A DNA stretch of 64,000 nt from Marivivens donghaensis (lineage in GTDB: Bacteria > Pseudomonadota > Alphaproteobacteria > Rhodobacterales > Rhodobacteraceae), in NCBI RefSeq assembly GCF_030410045.1, contig NZ_JAUFRA010000005.1:1-64000 (forward strand), given 5' to 3'. Position 1 is the first letter of the stretch. Each line of letters starts with the position of its first letter. This document shows, piece after piece, positions 41,796 to 49,799 of the stretch. A model generated the notes under the pieces. The model was not told the DNA's origin. It saw only the letters and a program-made list of their open reading frames with translations, and ran no database searches. Both the position numbers and the translations under genes were made by a program.

Positions 41796-43439
41796 TTAGG
41801 TCCGCTTGAGCGCGATATAGGGCTGCCAAGGCCCCAAGTGCAGCGCGCCGTCGGGTGCAACATGAGCACCACCCAGTTCGCCACCAATTGGCAACCATTC
41901 CCCAGACGGGGCTGCCAAATCAGACGGCGTGTCGCTCATATTGAACGCGCAATAGATCGTCGTGTCACCCGCAGATCGTGCAAAGCTGACGATATCGCCG
42001 TTCACTTCGAGTGGTGTCGACGCGCCAGATTTCAGCGCTTCATGAGCGTGACGGAATGCGATCGCTTTGCGGTAGTGATGGATCAAGCCTGCCGGATCTT
42101 TTTCCTGCGGCTCGACCGACAGGCCAAGGTGTTCGCTGGACACCGGAAGCCACGGTTTACCATTGGTAAAACCACCGCTTGCATTATCCTGCTCCCAAAC
42201 CATCGGCGTGCGGCAACCATCGCGGCCTTTGAACTCGGGCCAGAATTCGATGCCGTAAGGGTCTTGCAGGTCCTCAAACGCAACATCAGCCTCTGGAAGA
42301 CCCAGTTCTTCGCCTTGATAGATACAGACCGATCCGCGCAGACACATCATCATCGTTGTGAAGAGGCGGGATGCAGCAGGGGTCAGGCCCCAACGGGTGA
42401 CGTGGCGCACAACGTCGTGGTTCGAATAGGCCCAGCAGGCCCAGCCGTCAGCGGCAACTTCGTCGACTTTCGCCATAACGTCAGCCACAGATTGCGCCGT
42501 CGGACGTGCGCCAGACAGCAGTTCAAACGCGTAGCACATCTGCATGGCGTCATTGCCACGGGTGTATTGCCCCATGATCTCTAGACCACGCTGCGCATCA
42601 CCAACCTCACCTACCGCAGCGGCGCCAAACGGCTCCATCACGGCGCGAAGTTTACGAAGGAAATCAAGGTTCTTCGGGTGGTTCTTGTCGTAAAGGTGCT
42701 CTTGGTGGTTATACGGGTTCACCGACGGCGCGATGGTCGCATTCCGCATCTCTTTGGGCAGTGGCGGGTTATCGCGAAGCTGCTCATCGTGCATGTAGAA
42801 GTTAATGGTGTCGAGGCGGAATCCATCAACACCTCGGTTCAGCCAGAACCGACCCACGTCCAAAAGCGCCTCTTGAACCTTTAGATTGTGGAAGTTCAGG
42901 TCGGGCTGCGACACAAGGAAGTTGTGCAGATAATATTGCTCGCGACGCGCATCCCACTGCCATGCGGAGCCACCGAAGATCGACAACCAGTTGTTCGGCG
43001 CGGTGCCATCTGGTTTCGGGTCAGACCAGACATACCAATCGGCCTTATCATTATCCCGGCTCTGGCGGCTCTCGACGAACCACGGGTGGACATCCGACGT
43101 GTGCGACAGAACAAGGTCGATCATCACGCGAATGCCGAGGCTATGCGCAGTCTCAATCACCGCATCAAAATCAGCGAGCGATCCGAACATCGGATCAACG
43201 TCACAATAGTCCGAAACGTCGTAGCCGAAATCCTTCATCGGGGAAGTAAAGAACGGCGAAATCCAGATCGCATCAACGCCAAGCGAGGCGATATAGGGCA
43301 AACGCTGGACGATGCCCAAGAGATCGCCAATGCCGTCGCCGTTGCTGTCTTGATAGCTGCGGGGATAAATCTGGTAAATAACGGCCCCTCGCCACCAGTC
43401 TTTGTCCTGCGTGTTCGACACAATAGGTGCCTTGCTCAT
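41796..43439 (-). CDS. aglA: Alpha-glucosidase (GH13)
   Basis: Hydrolyses imported alpha-glucosides (for example maltose, trehalose or sucrose) to glucose. It is 547 residues, of the GH13 oligo-1,6-glucosidase/alpha-glucosidase type. The catalytic Asp (GVDGFRLDTINFYM), Glu (AAVGEVGD) and Asp (AYSNHDVVRH) are all present. It lies between aglG and aglK. The family does not allow the exact linkage to be fixed. No signal peptide, so it acts in the cytoplasm. Confidence 0.92.
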   Translation of the reverse strand: MSKAPIVSNTQDKDWWRGAVIYQIYPRSYQDSNGDGIGDLLGIVQRLPYIASLGVDAIWISPFFTSPMKDFGYDVSDYCDVDPMFGSLADFDAVIETAHSLGIRVMIDLVLSHTSDVHPWFVESRQSRDNDKADWYVWSDPKPDGTAPNNWLSIFGGSAWQWDARREQYYLHNFLVSQPDLNFHNLKVQEALLDVGRFWLNRGVDGFRLDTINFYMHDEQLRDNPPLPKEMRNATIAPSVNPYNHQEHLYDKNHPKNLDFLRKLRAVMEPFGAAAVGEVGDAQRGLEIMGQYTRGNDAMQMCYAFELLSGARPTAQSVADVMAKVDEVAADGWACWAYSNHDVVRHVTRWGLTPAASRLFTTMMMCLRGSVCIYQGEELGLPEADVAFEDLQDPYGIEFWPEFKGRDGCRTPMVWEQDNASGGFTNGKPWLPVSSEHLGLSVEPQEKDPAGLIHHYRKAIAFRHAHEALKSGASTPLEVNGDIVSFARSAGDTTIYCAFNMSDTPSDLAAPSGEWLPIGGELGGAHVAPDGALHLGPWQPYIALKRT

Positions 43440-43450
43440 TTCAGTAGTCC

Positions 43451-44779
43451 TTATTTCACGGATCCGGCGAGGAGGCCTCGCACGAGGTATTTTTGCATAG
43501 CGAAGAAGACGATCAGCGGCACAGAGATCGACACAAAGGCCGCCGTCGCAAGAATTTCCCAGTTGCCGCCACGTGTGCCCAAGAGCTCTACGATTTGACG
43601 GGTCATAACAGTGGTGTTGCCCGAGCTATCGATCAGGAACACGAGAGCCACGAGCAGGTCGTTCCAAGTCCAGAGGAACTGGAAGATCGCGAAAGATGCG
43701 AGCGCGGGGAATGACAGTGGCAGAATGATACGGGTAAAGATCTGGAAATCGGTTGCACCGTCTACACGAGCGTTTTCAATGATATCCCGCGGAAGGCCAG
43801 CCATATAGTTGCGCAGCAGATAAATCGCGAGAGGCATACCAAAGCCCGTGTGCGCCAACCAAACGCCCAGATACCCTTTGCCGATCCCAATCTCGAGGTG
43901 CAGACGCAAGAGCGGGATAAGCGCCAGCTGTAGCGGTACGACCAATAGACCCACAATTGCTGCGATCAAGAGGGCTCGCCCAGGGAAATCCATCCAAGCC
44001 AGCGCATAGGCTGCGAAAGCCGCGATGGTAATCGGGATGATCGTTGCGGGAATGGTCACGGTGAGCGTGTTAAAGAACGCCTTTGCCATGTCATCACTGG
44101 CTTGTCCGCCACCCTGCCCCGTACCGAGACCAAAAATGACCGACAACAGTATCAGAGAACCAAAACCGAACACGATAACCGCAGACCGCGTATGATCGGG
44201 ACGTAGCGAACGGGCGGAAAATCCAGCAACTGTCCCCACGATGACTGCAGCCACAATATAGACCAGCAGCGATTGAACTACGCCTTGACCCAGAACGGTG
44301 TCATAGTTCTCAAGTGTAAATTCAGGAGGTGTGACAGCCGTCACAAAGACGCGCTGACCACGGCCCGAAGGTTGATCCACAGAGGACCAAACGTAATCGC
44401 CATTGGCCTCAACAGCAAAGCTCTCGCCATCACCTAAATCAGCAGCCTCACCCGCTGCATAAGCGGAAATTTCGCGGGACGACGATCCCCAACGGGAAAT
44501 CTCTGCTTCAGTTCCACCCTCAAAAAGGTTCCCCGATACGACCCAAGTTCCGTCCGCCTGCTGAACGGCGAAATCATCCGGATCTGCCGCACGGAGCGTC
44601 AAGCTCTGTTCGCTAGGGAAGAGAGCTTTCCACCAACCAGAGGTCGAAATCTGATCTGCCGTACGGAAGGACGAAACAAACAGACCAACGGTTGGAAAAA
44701 TCCACAGAACAACCAGCAGAACGACTGAAATATGGACCGCCCAATTGAGCGAGGATTTGGTGCCTGCGATGTTGTCCAT
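43451..44779 (-). CDS. aglG: Alpha-glucoside ABC transporter permease AglG
   Basis: An inner-membrane permease of the MalG type, 442 residues. The EAA motif is ENARVDGATDFQIFTRIILPL-like (about residues 335-360). An unusually long periplasmic insert, about 110 residues between the first and second membrane helices, carries the ADPDDFAVQQADGTWVVSG stretch. It overlaps aglF by one base (TGATG) and is followed by aglA. Confidence 0.9.
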   Translation of the reverse strand: MDNIAGTKSSLNWAVHISVVLLVVLWIFPTVGLFVSSFRTADQISTSGWWKALFPSEQSLTLRAADPDDFAVQQADGTWVVSGNLFEGGTEAEISRWGSSSREISAYAAGEAADLGDGESFAVEANGDYVWSSVDQPSGRGQRVFVTAVTPPEFTLENYDTVLGQGVVQSLLVYIVAAVIVGTVAGFSARSLRPDHTRSAVIVFGFGSLILLSVIFGLGTGQGGGQASDDMAKAFFNTLTVTIPATIIPITIAAFAAYALAWMDFPGRALLIAAIVGLLVVPLQLALIPLLRLHLEIGIGKGYLGVWLAHTGFGMPLAIYLLRNYMAGLPRDIIENARVDGATDFQIFTRIILPLSFPALASFAIFQFLWTWNDLLVALVFLIDSSGNTTVMTRQIVELLGTRGGNWEILATAAFVSISVPLIVFFAMQKYLVRGLLAGSVK

Positions 44780-46023
44780 CAGCGCATCTCCTTGCGAGCA
44801 TTATAGACGTTCCAAACGAGGATCGGTGTGACGAGCAGCATAATGATCATCGCAGAGGCCGACCCGACACCCCAGTCATTCGAGCGGAAGAGTTTGTCAT
44901 ACATGTAATTGGCGAGGACCTGCGTCTCCCACTGACCGTTGGTCATGGCGAAGACGATATCGAACACCTTCAGCACAACGATGGTGATAGTCGTCCAAAC
45001 CACGACAATCGTGTTCATGATTTGTGGAACTTTGATCTTAAAGAAGATCTGGAACGGGTTCGCGCCGTCAATGATTGCGGCCTCAATCGTATCTTCGGGA
45101 ATACCGCGAAGGGCCGCCGAGAGGATCACCATGGCAAAGCCCGTCTGGATCCAGATCAGCACAACCATCAGGAAGAAGTTGTTCCAGAACGGAATGGTCA
45201 GCCACGTTTGCTGTTCACCATAAGGCATCGCGAGGGTCGCACTATCAATCACGTTGAGCGCCGATAGAACAGCAACCCAAGACAGCAGAACGGCACCGAC
45301 GACACGCAGGAGTTTGAGGGCAATCCCTTCCACAACATGCGCAGCAGGTTTCACAATCGGACGACCAACAAGGTAGGCGGCATAGCCAACAACAGCGGCG
45401 AAACCAGCGAACATCAGGGCCGGAAGAACTCGAAGGATGAGCACAGACCCGAAGCCGCCATCGAACTGCAGCCAAAGCGCGTTCAAGATACCGATTTGGT
45501 TCTGATCCGCAGGACGTGCGTCATAGATCAATTTAAAGATCACAGCCGCACCAACGAAGGAAATCGCCATCGGCATAAAGATCAGGGATTTTGCAAAGCT
45601 GCCCCATTTGATGCGGTCGGTCAGCTGCGCAACCAACAGCCCCAGCGCGGTCGCCGCGGCAGGCACAATGAGGAGCCAAAGAAGGTTGTTCCGCATCGCT
45701 TCCCAGAATTTATCTTCAGCGAACATGCGGCGATAGTTGTCAAAACCAACGTATTGGGAGGCCCCGCCCGGTAGGCGTTCGCTCAGCGACAAACGGAAGG
45801 TTTCGACCACGGGATAAGCAAGGTAGAGCCCCAGCGCCAAGAGCGCGGGCATCAGAAACAGCCATGGACGCACCATATTCGCGCGGTTGATATTACGCCC
45901 TGCGTGAATGCCTTTGGCTGGAAAAAGGACCTTATCGAGAAAGATGTTCGAGCCGTAGAAATAGGCCAAACAGCCGCCAACGCCGATAAAAATGGTGATT
46001 AAACCCTGTAACGCCGGACTCAT
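44779..46023 (-). CDS. aglF: Alpha-glucoside ABC transporter permease AglF
   Basis: The partner permease of the MalF type, 414 residues with about eight hydrophobic segments and an EAA loop (IEAAIIDGANPFQIFFKI). It forms the membrane channel with AglG. It lies 76 bp downstream of aglE, the gap containing a strong hairpin, and overlaps aglG by one base. Confidence 0.9.
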   Translation of the reverse strand: MSPALQGLITIFIGVGGCLAYFYGSNIFLDKVLFPAKGIHAGRNINRANMVRPWLFLMPALLALGLYLAYPVVETFRLSLSERLPGGASQYVGFDNYRRMFAEDKFWEAMRNNLLWLLIVPAAATALGLLVAQLTDRIKWGSFAKSLIFMPMAISFVGAAVIFKLIYDARPADQNQIGILNALWLQFDGGFGSVLILRVLPALMFAGFAAVVGYAAYLVGRPIVKPAAHVVEGIALKLLRVVGAVLLSWVAVLSALNVIDSATLAMPYGEQQTWLTIPFWNNFFLMVVLIWIQTGFAMVILSAALRGIPEDTIEAAIIDGANPFQIFFKIKVPQIMNTIVVVWTTITIVVLKVFDIVFAMTNGQWETQVLANYMYDKLFRSNDWGVGSASAMIIMLLVTPILVWNVYNARKEMR

Positions 46024-46053
46024 GGCAGCCCCTCCCCTGAGCGGTAGAAAATA

Positions 46054-46080
46054 GGGGCAACCTTACGCAAAGGTTGCCCC
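46054..46080 (-). other. Stem-loop between aglE and aglF
   Basis: A perfect 11-bp stem (GGGGCAACCTT / AAGGTTGCCCC) with a 5-nt loop. No T run on the minus strand. It probably protects or attenuates the mRNA so that the binding protein is made in excess over the permeases, as in malE-malF of enterics. Confidence 0.7.
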
Positions 46081-46099
46081 ATAGATCATCTAGCGATGA

Positions 46100-47452
46100 T
46101 TACTTAATTGCGTCCCAAGACGTCTGGATCGCGTTCGCTACGTCTTCTGCGGAAGCGCCGCCAACGTAGTCAACCATGCCAGTCCAGAACGAACCTGCGC
46201 CAACAGCGCCCGGCATCAGGTCGGAACCGTCAAAGCGGAAGGTGGTTGCGCCCTGAAGGATCTCACCCTGCGATTTCAGCGCTGCCGATGCATATGCATC
46301 GTTGTTCACGCCGAGGTGCGGTGTGAGGAAGCCACCCTGAGCCATCATGACTTCTTGTGCAAACGGGGTCTGCAGGAATTCCATGAAGCCAGTGGTCGCA
46401 TCGGATGCGTTGGTTACAGCCATCAGAGTACCGCCGCCCAGAACTGGGTTGCCGAGGTCTTTGTCTGCGTAGGACGGGAAGTAGAAGAAGTCAGCATCGG
46501 TGCCCACTTCGGTGCCTTCTGGGAAGAACGCCGGAATGAACGAAGCCTGACGGTGCATGTAGCAAGCCGGCGGAGCGTCGAACAGGCCTTTCGGGCTGTC
46601 ACGGAAGTCGGTGGTTGCTACAGCGCCAGCGCCACCAGCAACGTATGCGTCGTTCTTCGCGAATGCGCCGAACTCTTCGATCGCACCGATAACTTCAGGC
46701 GAGTTGAACGGCAGTTCGTTTGTGGTCCATGCGTCATAAACAGATGCAGGCTGCGTGCGGAGCATCAGGTCTTCGACCCAGTCAGTTGCCGGCCAGCCAG
46801 TCGCTGCGCCCGAACCCAGACCGATACACCACGGGGTGCCACCGTCAGCAACGATCTGATCGGTCAGTGCTTTGAGTTCTTCCATCGAGGTTGGCACTTC
46901 GTAGCCAGCATCTTCGAAGTTCTCAGGGACGTACCAAACGAGCGACTTCAGGTTCACGTTGAAGAAGAAGCCAAAGAAGTCATCGCCAGCACCAGCATTG
47001 TCATAGGTGCCGAGGTCAACCCACGACTGACCAGCAGCGTAGTTGTCCAGAACCCACTGACGTGCATCAGCACCGAGCGGGGACAGTTTGCCTTGGCTTG
47101 CGAGCGAAGCGGCAAGACCCGGCTGCGGGAATACTGCGAGGTTCGGTGCAGCGCCTGCTTCAACGTCGATTACGATCTGCTGTTCAAAGCTGTCAGAGCC
47201 AACGTAGGAAACGTCTGCGCCGGTCGCTGCTTCAAAGTATGCAACCATGTTGTTGAAGTAGTCAGCTTCTGGCGACATCCACGGACCAGAGATGGTCACG
47301 GTCTTACCTGCGTAGTCGTGGCCAGCAGCGAAGTCTGCGTAGCTATCCCAGCTGAATGCACCCTCGCCCTCAGCGAAAATCAGGTGTGCGTCAGCGTGAG
47401 CCATCGTGGCAGTCAGCGCGATAACTGCAGCACCGGTGTAAAATTTCTTCAT
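46100..47452 (-). CDS. aglE: Alpha-glucoside ABC transporter substrate-binding protein
   Basis: A periplasmic binding protein of family 1, 450 residues with a signal peptide (KKFYTGAAVIALTATMAHA). Features include KTVTISGPWMSPEADYFNNM and the conserved DYVGGASAEDVANA end. Start ATG 47452 has GGAGGAGAAACC before it. First gene of the aglEFGAK operon, divergent from aglR. The substrate class is inferred from the operon order, which matches Sinorhizobium aglEFGAK. Confidence 0.9.
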   Translation of the reverse strand: MKKFYTGAAVIALTATMAHADAHLIFAEGEGAFSWDSYADFAAGHDYAGKTVTISGPWMSPEADYFNNMVAYFEAATGADVSYVGSDSFEQQIVIDVEAGAAPNLAVFPQPGLAASLASQGKLSPLGADARQWVLDNYAAGQSWVDLGTYDNAGAGDDFFGFFFNVNLKSLVWYVPENFEDAGYEVPTSMEELKALTDQIVADGGTPWCIGLGSGAATGWPATDWVEDLMLRTQPASVYDAWTTNELPFNSPEVIGAIEEFGAFAKNDAYVAGGAGAVATTDFRDSPKGLFDAPPACYMHRQASFIPAFFPEGTEVGTDADFFYFPSYADKDLGNPVLGGGTLMAVTNASDATTGFMEFLQTPFAQEVMMAQGGFLTPHLGVNNDAYASAALKSQGEILQGATTFRFDGSDLMPGAVGAGSFWTGMVDYVGGASAEDVANAIQTSWDAIK

Positions 47453-47517
47453 GGTTTCTCCTCCCAAGTCCGCCTCTCGACGATTTGAATGTGATCAAGT
47501 CCGCCTATCAAATTTAT

Positions 47518-47529
47518 CCAAAGCGGTTT
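47518..47529. promoter_or_regulatory. LacI-type operator 1 in the agl promoter
   Basis: CCAAAGCGGTTT, a half-palindromic LacI-family site with a central CG. Its exact reverse complement lies at 47688-47699. It is 66 bp upstream of aglE, where AglR could repress the operon. Seen directly; function inferred. Confidence 0.6.
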
Positions 47530-47638
47530 GATTGGTGTAACGATTGCCTCATTCAAAAGGCACTGTCAATGATTCACCGATATAGCGCTAACATACCGAA
47601 AAACACCTTCGCACCTGCAGAAAATTAATAAATACACA

Positions 47639-47653
47639 TTAAATTGACGTTAA
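47639..47653. promoter_or_regulatory. Possible CtrA box upstream of aglR
   Basis: TTAA-ATTGACG-TTAA fits the CtrA consensus TTAA-N7-TTAA and is 54 bp upstream of the aglR start. The region is AT-rich, so chance is likely. Given low confidence for that reason. Confidence 0.25.
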
Positions 47654-47687
47654 TAAGCGGCGCAGATAGTCTGAGCTTTGAAATTTA

Positions 47688-47699
47688 AAACCGCTTTGG
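47688..47699. promoter_or_regulatory. LacI-type operator 2 next to the aglR start
   Basis: AAACCGCTTTGG, the exact reverse complement of the copy at 47518. It ends 7 bp before the aglR start, overlapping the ribosome-binding site, so binding would block aglR translation or transcription: autoregulation is likely. Confidence 0.6.
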
Positions 47700-47706
47700 A
47701 AACCGA

Positions 47707-48738
47707 ATGAACCTCAAAGAGCTGTCCACAAAACTCGGATTGAGCCAAACCACGGTGAGTCGCGCATTGAACGGCTACCCCGAGGTTTCCGAAGAAACGC
47801 GCGAAAAGGTTCGCCGCGCTGCAGAAGAACATAACTACCGCCCCAACACACGTGCCCGCAGCCTCGCCACGGGTCGCACAATGGCGATTGGTCACGTGAT
47901 CCCTGTGTCGACAAAGCATGAGATGGTGAACCCGGTCTTCGGCGATTTTATCGCGGGCGCAGGTGAGGTTTATTCCCGTGAAGGCTACGACATGGTTCTG
48001 ACCCTCGTTGAGGATAACAATGAGGAAGCGGCCTACCGTCAGATCAAATCTCGCGGCTCCGTCGATGGCGTTGTGGTCCACGGCCCCCTGATGGATGAAC
48101 CCCGTATTCCTCTGCTGAAAAAGATCGGTCTCCCATTCGTCGTGCACGGTCGCGCCACCAATGCGGTTGATCCCTATTCTTGGGTCGACATGAATAACCG
48201 CCGTGCGTTTGAGCGTGCCACCGAACTTTTGCTAGATCTCGGTCACCGTCGAATTGCTTTGATAAATGGCCTCGAGAGGATGGATTTCGCCTTCCGTCGT
48301 CGCGAGGGGTATGAGGCCGCGCACTACAATCGCGGACTGACCCCCGACCCGATTTTGATGTGTAGCCACGAAATGACCGAACTTTTCGCGCATGACACGA
48401 CGGCGACCCTGCTCAGCCAGCCCAACCCACCGACGGCTTTCCTCGTGTCCTCAATGATCTGCGCCTTGGGTGTCCGTCGCGCAATTGAAGAACGCGGATT
48501 GATCATGGGCAAGGACGTGTCAGTCGTCACACACGACGACGTGTTGTCCTACCTACGGAACGGCGGTGATGTGCCGATCTTTACAGCCACACGATCCTCT
48601 GTTCGTGAGGCTGGCCGAAAGTCTGCCGAAATCCTGCTGCAAATGATCAATGATCCGACCCGCGATCCTGAAACTGTCCTTTTTGAAGCCGAATTGGTTT
48701 TGGGTCAGTCCACAGGTCCCGCACTGGTTCGGGCTTAA
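47707..48738 (+). CDS. aglR: LacI-family regulator AglR
   Basis: A 343-residue repressor. The LacI helix-turn-helix (LKELSTKLGLSQTTVSRALNGYPEVS) at residues 3-28 and hinge helix (RPNTRARSLATG) precede a sugar-binding domain with SRGSVDGVVVHGPL and ALINGLERMDFAFRRREGYEAA. It is divergent from aglE and probably represses the operon unless an alpha-glucoside or glucose is present. Two inverse 12-bp operators lie in the shared promoter region. Confidence 0.92.
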   Translation: MNLKELSTKLGLSQTTVSRALNGYPEVSEETREKVRRAAEEHNYRPNTRARSLATGRTMAIGHVIPVSTKHEMVNPVFGDFIAGAGEVYSREGYDMVLTLVEDNNEEAAYRQIKSRGSVDGVVVHGPLMDEPRIPLLKKIGLPFVVHGRATNAVDPYSWVDMNNRRAFERATELLLDLGHRRIALINGLERMDFAFRRREGYEAAHYNRGLTPDPILMCSHEMTELFAHDTTATLLSQPNPPTAFLVSSMICALGVRRAIEERGLIMGKDVSVVTHDDVLSYLRNGGDVPIFTATRSSVREAGRKSAEILLQMINDPTRDPETVLFEAELVLGQSTGPALVRA

Positions 48739-48827
48739 TTCAAACTTGCAGCCTAATCGCTTTGAACACTAAAAGCAGCGCACGCGGGAACGCAGTCGCT
48801 CATATCTCGTCTTAGAAAAGGTGCCCT

Positions 48828-49799
48828 ATGGCTCATCCGGTTGATACGCTTTCACTCGTCGCTGACATTGGCGGCACCAATACCCGCGTGGCATTGGCTG
48901 ATGGTCGAACAATCCTGCCCGAAACGATCCGCCGTTATTCGAATGCCGAATTTCCAGGACTAGAAACGGTGATCCGCCAATACGTCAAAGACGAAAAAGG
49001 CGTCGATCCCAAGGCCGCTTGTGTCGCTGTCGCTGGCCCCGTTCGCGATGGAAAAGCGACGATGACCAACCTCGATTGGACGATCGACAAGCCGACACTT
49101 GCGCGCGCCACTCAGGCCGAAAATGTAGCCATTCTGAATGACTTGCAGGCCCAAGGTCATGCAATTGGATATATCGACGACGCCAATGTTCCAATTGTTT
49201 TGGATGGTGCCAAAGGCAATGAACACGCTGCAAAACTCGTGATCGGCGTAGGCACTGGGTTTAACTGTGCGCCAGTATTTGAAACCGAGGCAGGTCGACT
49301 AGTCACCCCGTCAGAGGCTGGTCACGCGAACCTACCCATTCGCACCGACGCCGAATTGCGGCTTTGCAACTTCGTCTCCAACGCACACGGCTTCCCCGCG
49401 GTCGAGGACGTGCTCTCTGGTCGTGGTTTAGAGCGCGTTTACATGTGGCTGGGTCAAGAAGACGGCACCCCTGTTGAAAAGAGCGCCGCTGAAATCATGA
49501 CCGCCTGTGCCGATGGCAGTGATCCTCGCGCGATTGCTGCAGCCCAGCAGTTTACCCGCATTCTGGGCACCGTGGCTGGTAACTTGTCGCTGATCCACCT
49601 TCCCTTTGGCGGTGTTTATCTGTCCGGTGGTGTGGCGCGGGCGTTCAAACCCTACCTTGATCAGTTCGGGTTCGACACGGCGTTCCGCGACAAAGGTCGC
49701 TTTGCGGGCTTTATGAGCAACTTCACTGTCCACGTGATCGAAGACGACTATGCCGCGCTCACAGGCTGCGCCGCACACCTCGTTTCGCACTTCGGTTAA
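48828..49799 (+). CDS. glk: Glucokinase
   Basis: Phosphorylates glucose released by AglA, feeding Entner-Doudoroff or glycolysis. It is 323 residues, of the bacterial Glk family (VADIGGTNTRVALADG phosphate loop; IGVGTGFNCAPVF; TPSEAGHANLP; GGVYLSGGVARAFKP). It lies 89 bp after aglR on the same strand. Its end overlaps the convergent cckA by 4 bp. Confidence 0.93.
   Translation: MAHPVDTLSLVADIGGTNTRVALADGRTILPETIRRYSNAEFPGLETVIRQYVKDEKGVDPKAACVAVAGPVRDGKATMTNLDWTIDKPTLARATQAENVAILNDLQAQGHAIGYIDDANVPIVLDGAKGNEHAAKLVIGVGTGFNCAPVFETEAGRLVTPSEAGHANLPIRTDAELRLCNFVSNAHGFPAVEDVLSGRGLERVYMWLGQEDGTPVEKSAAEIMTACADGSDPRAIAAAQQFTRILGTVAGNLSLIHLPFGGVYLSGGVARAFKPYLDQFGFDTAFRDKGRFAGFMSNFTVHVIEDDYAALTGCAAHLVSHFG

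Noticed and set aside
46316..47488. Open frame of 390 codons opposite aglE
   Set aside because: Antisense shadow, caused by codon bias in the binding-protein gene; no motifs.
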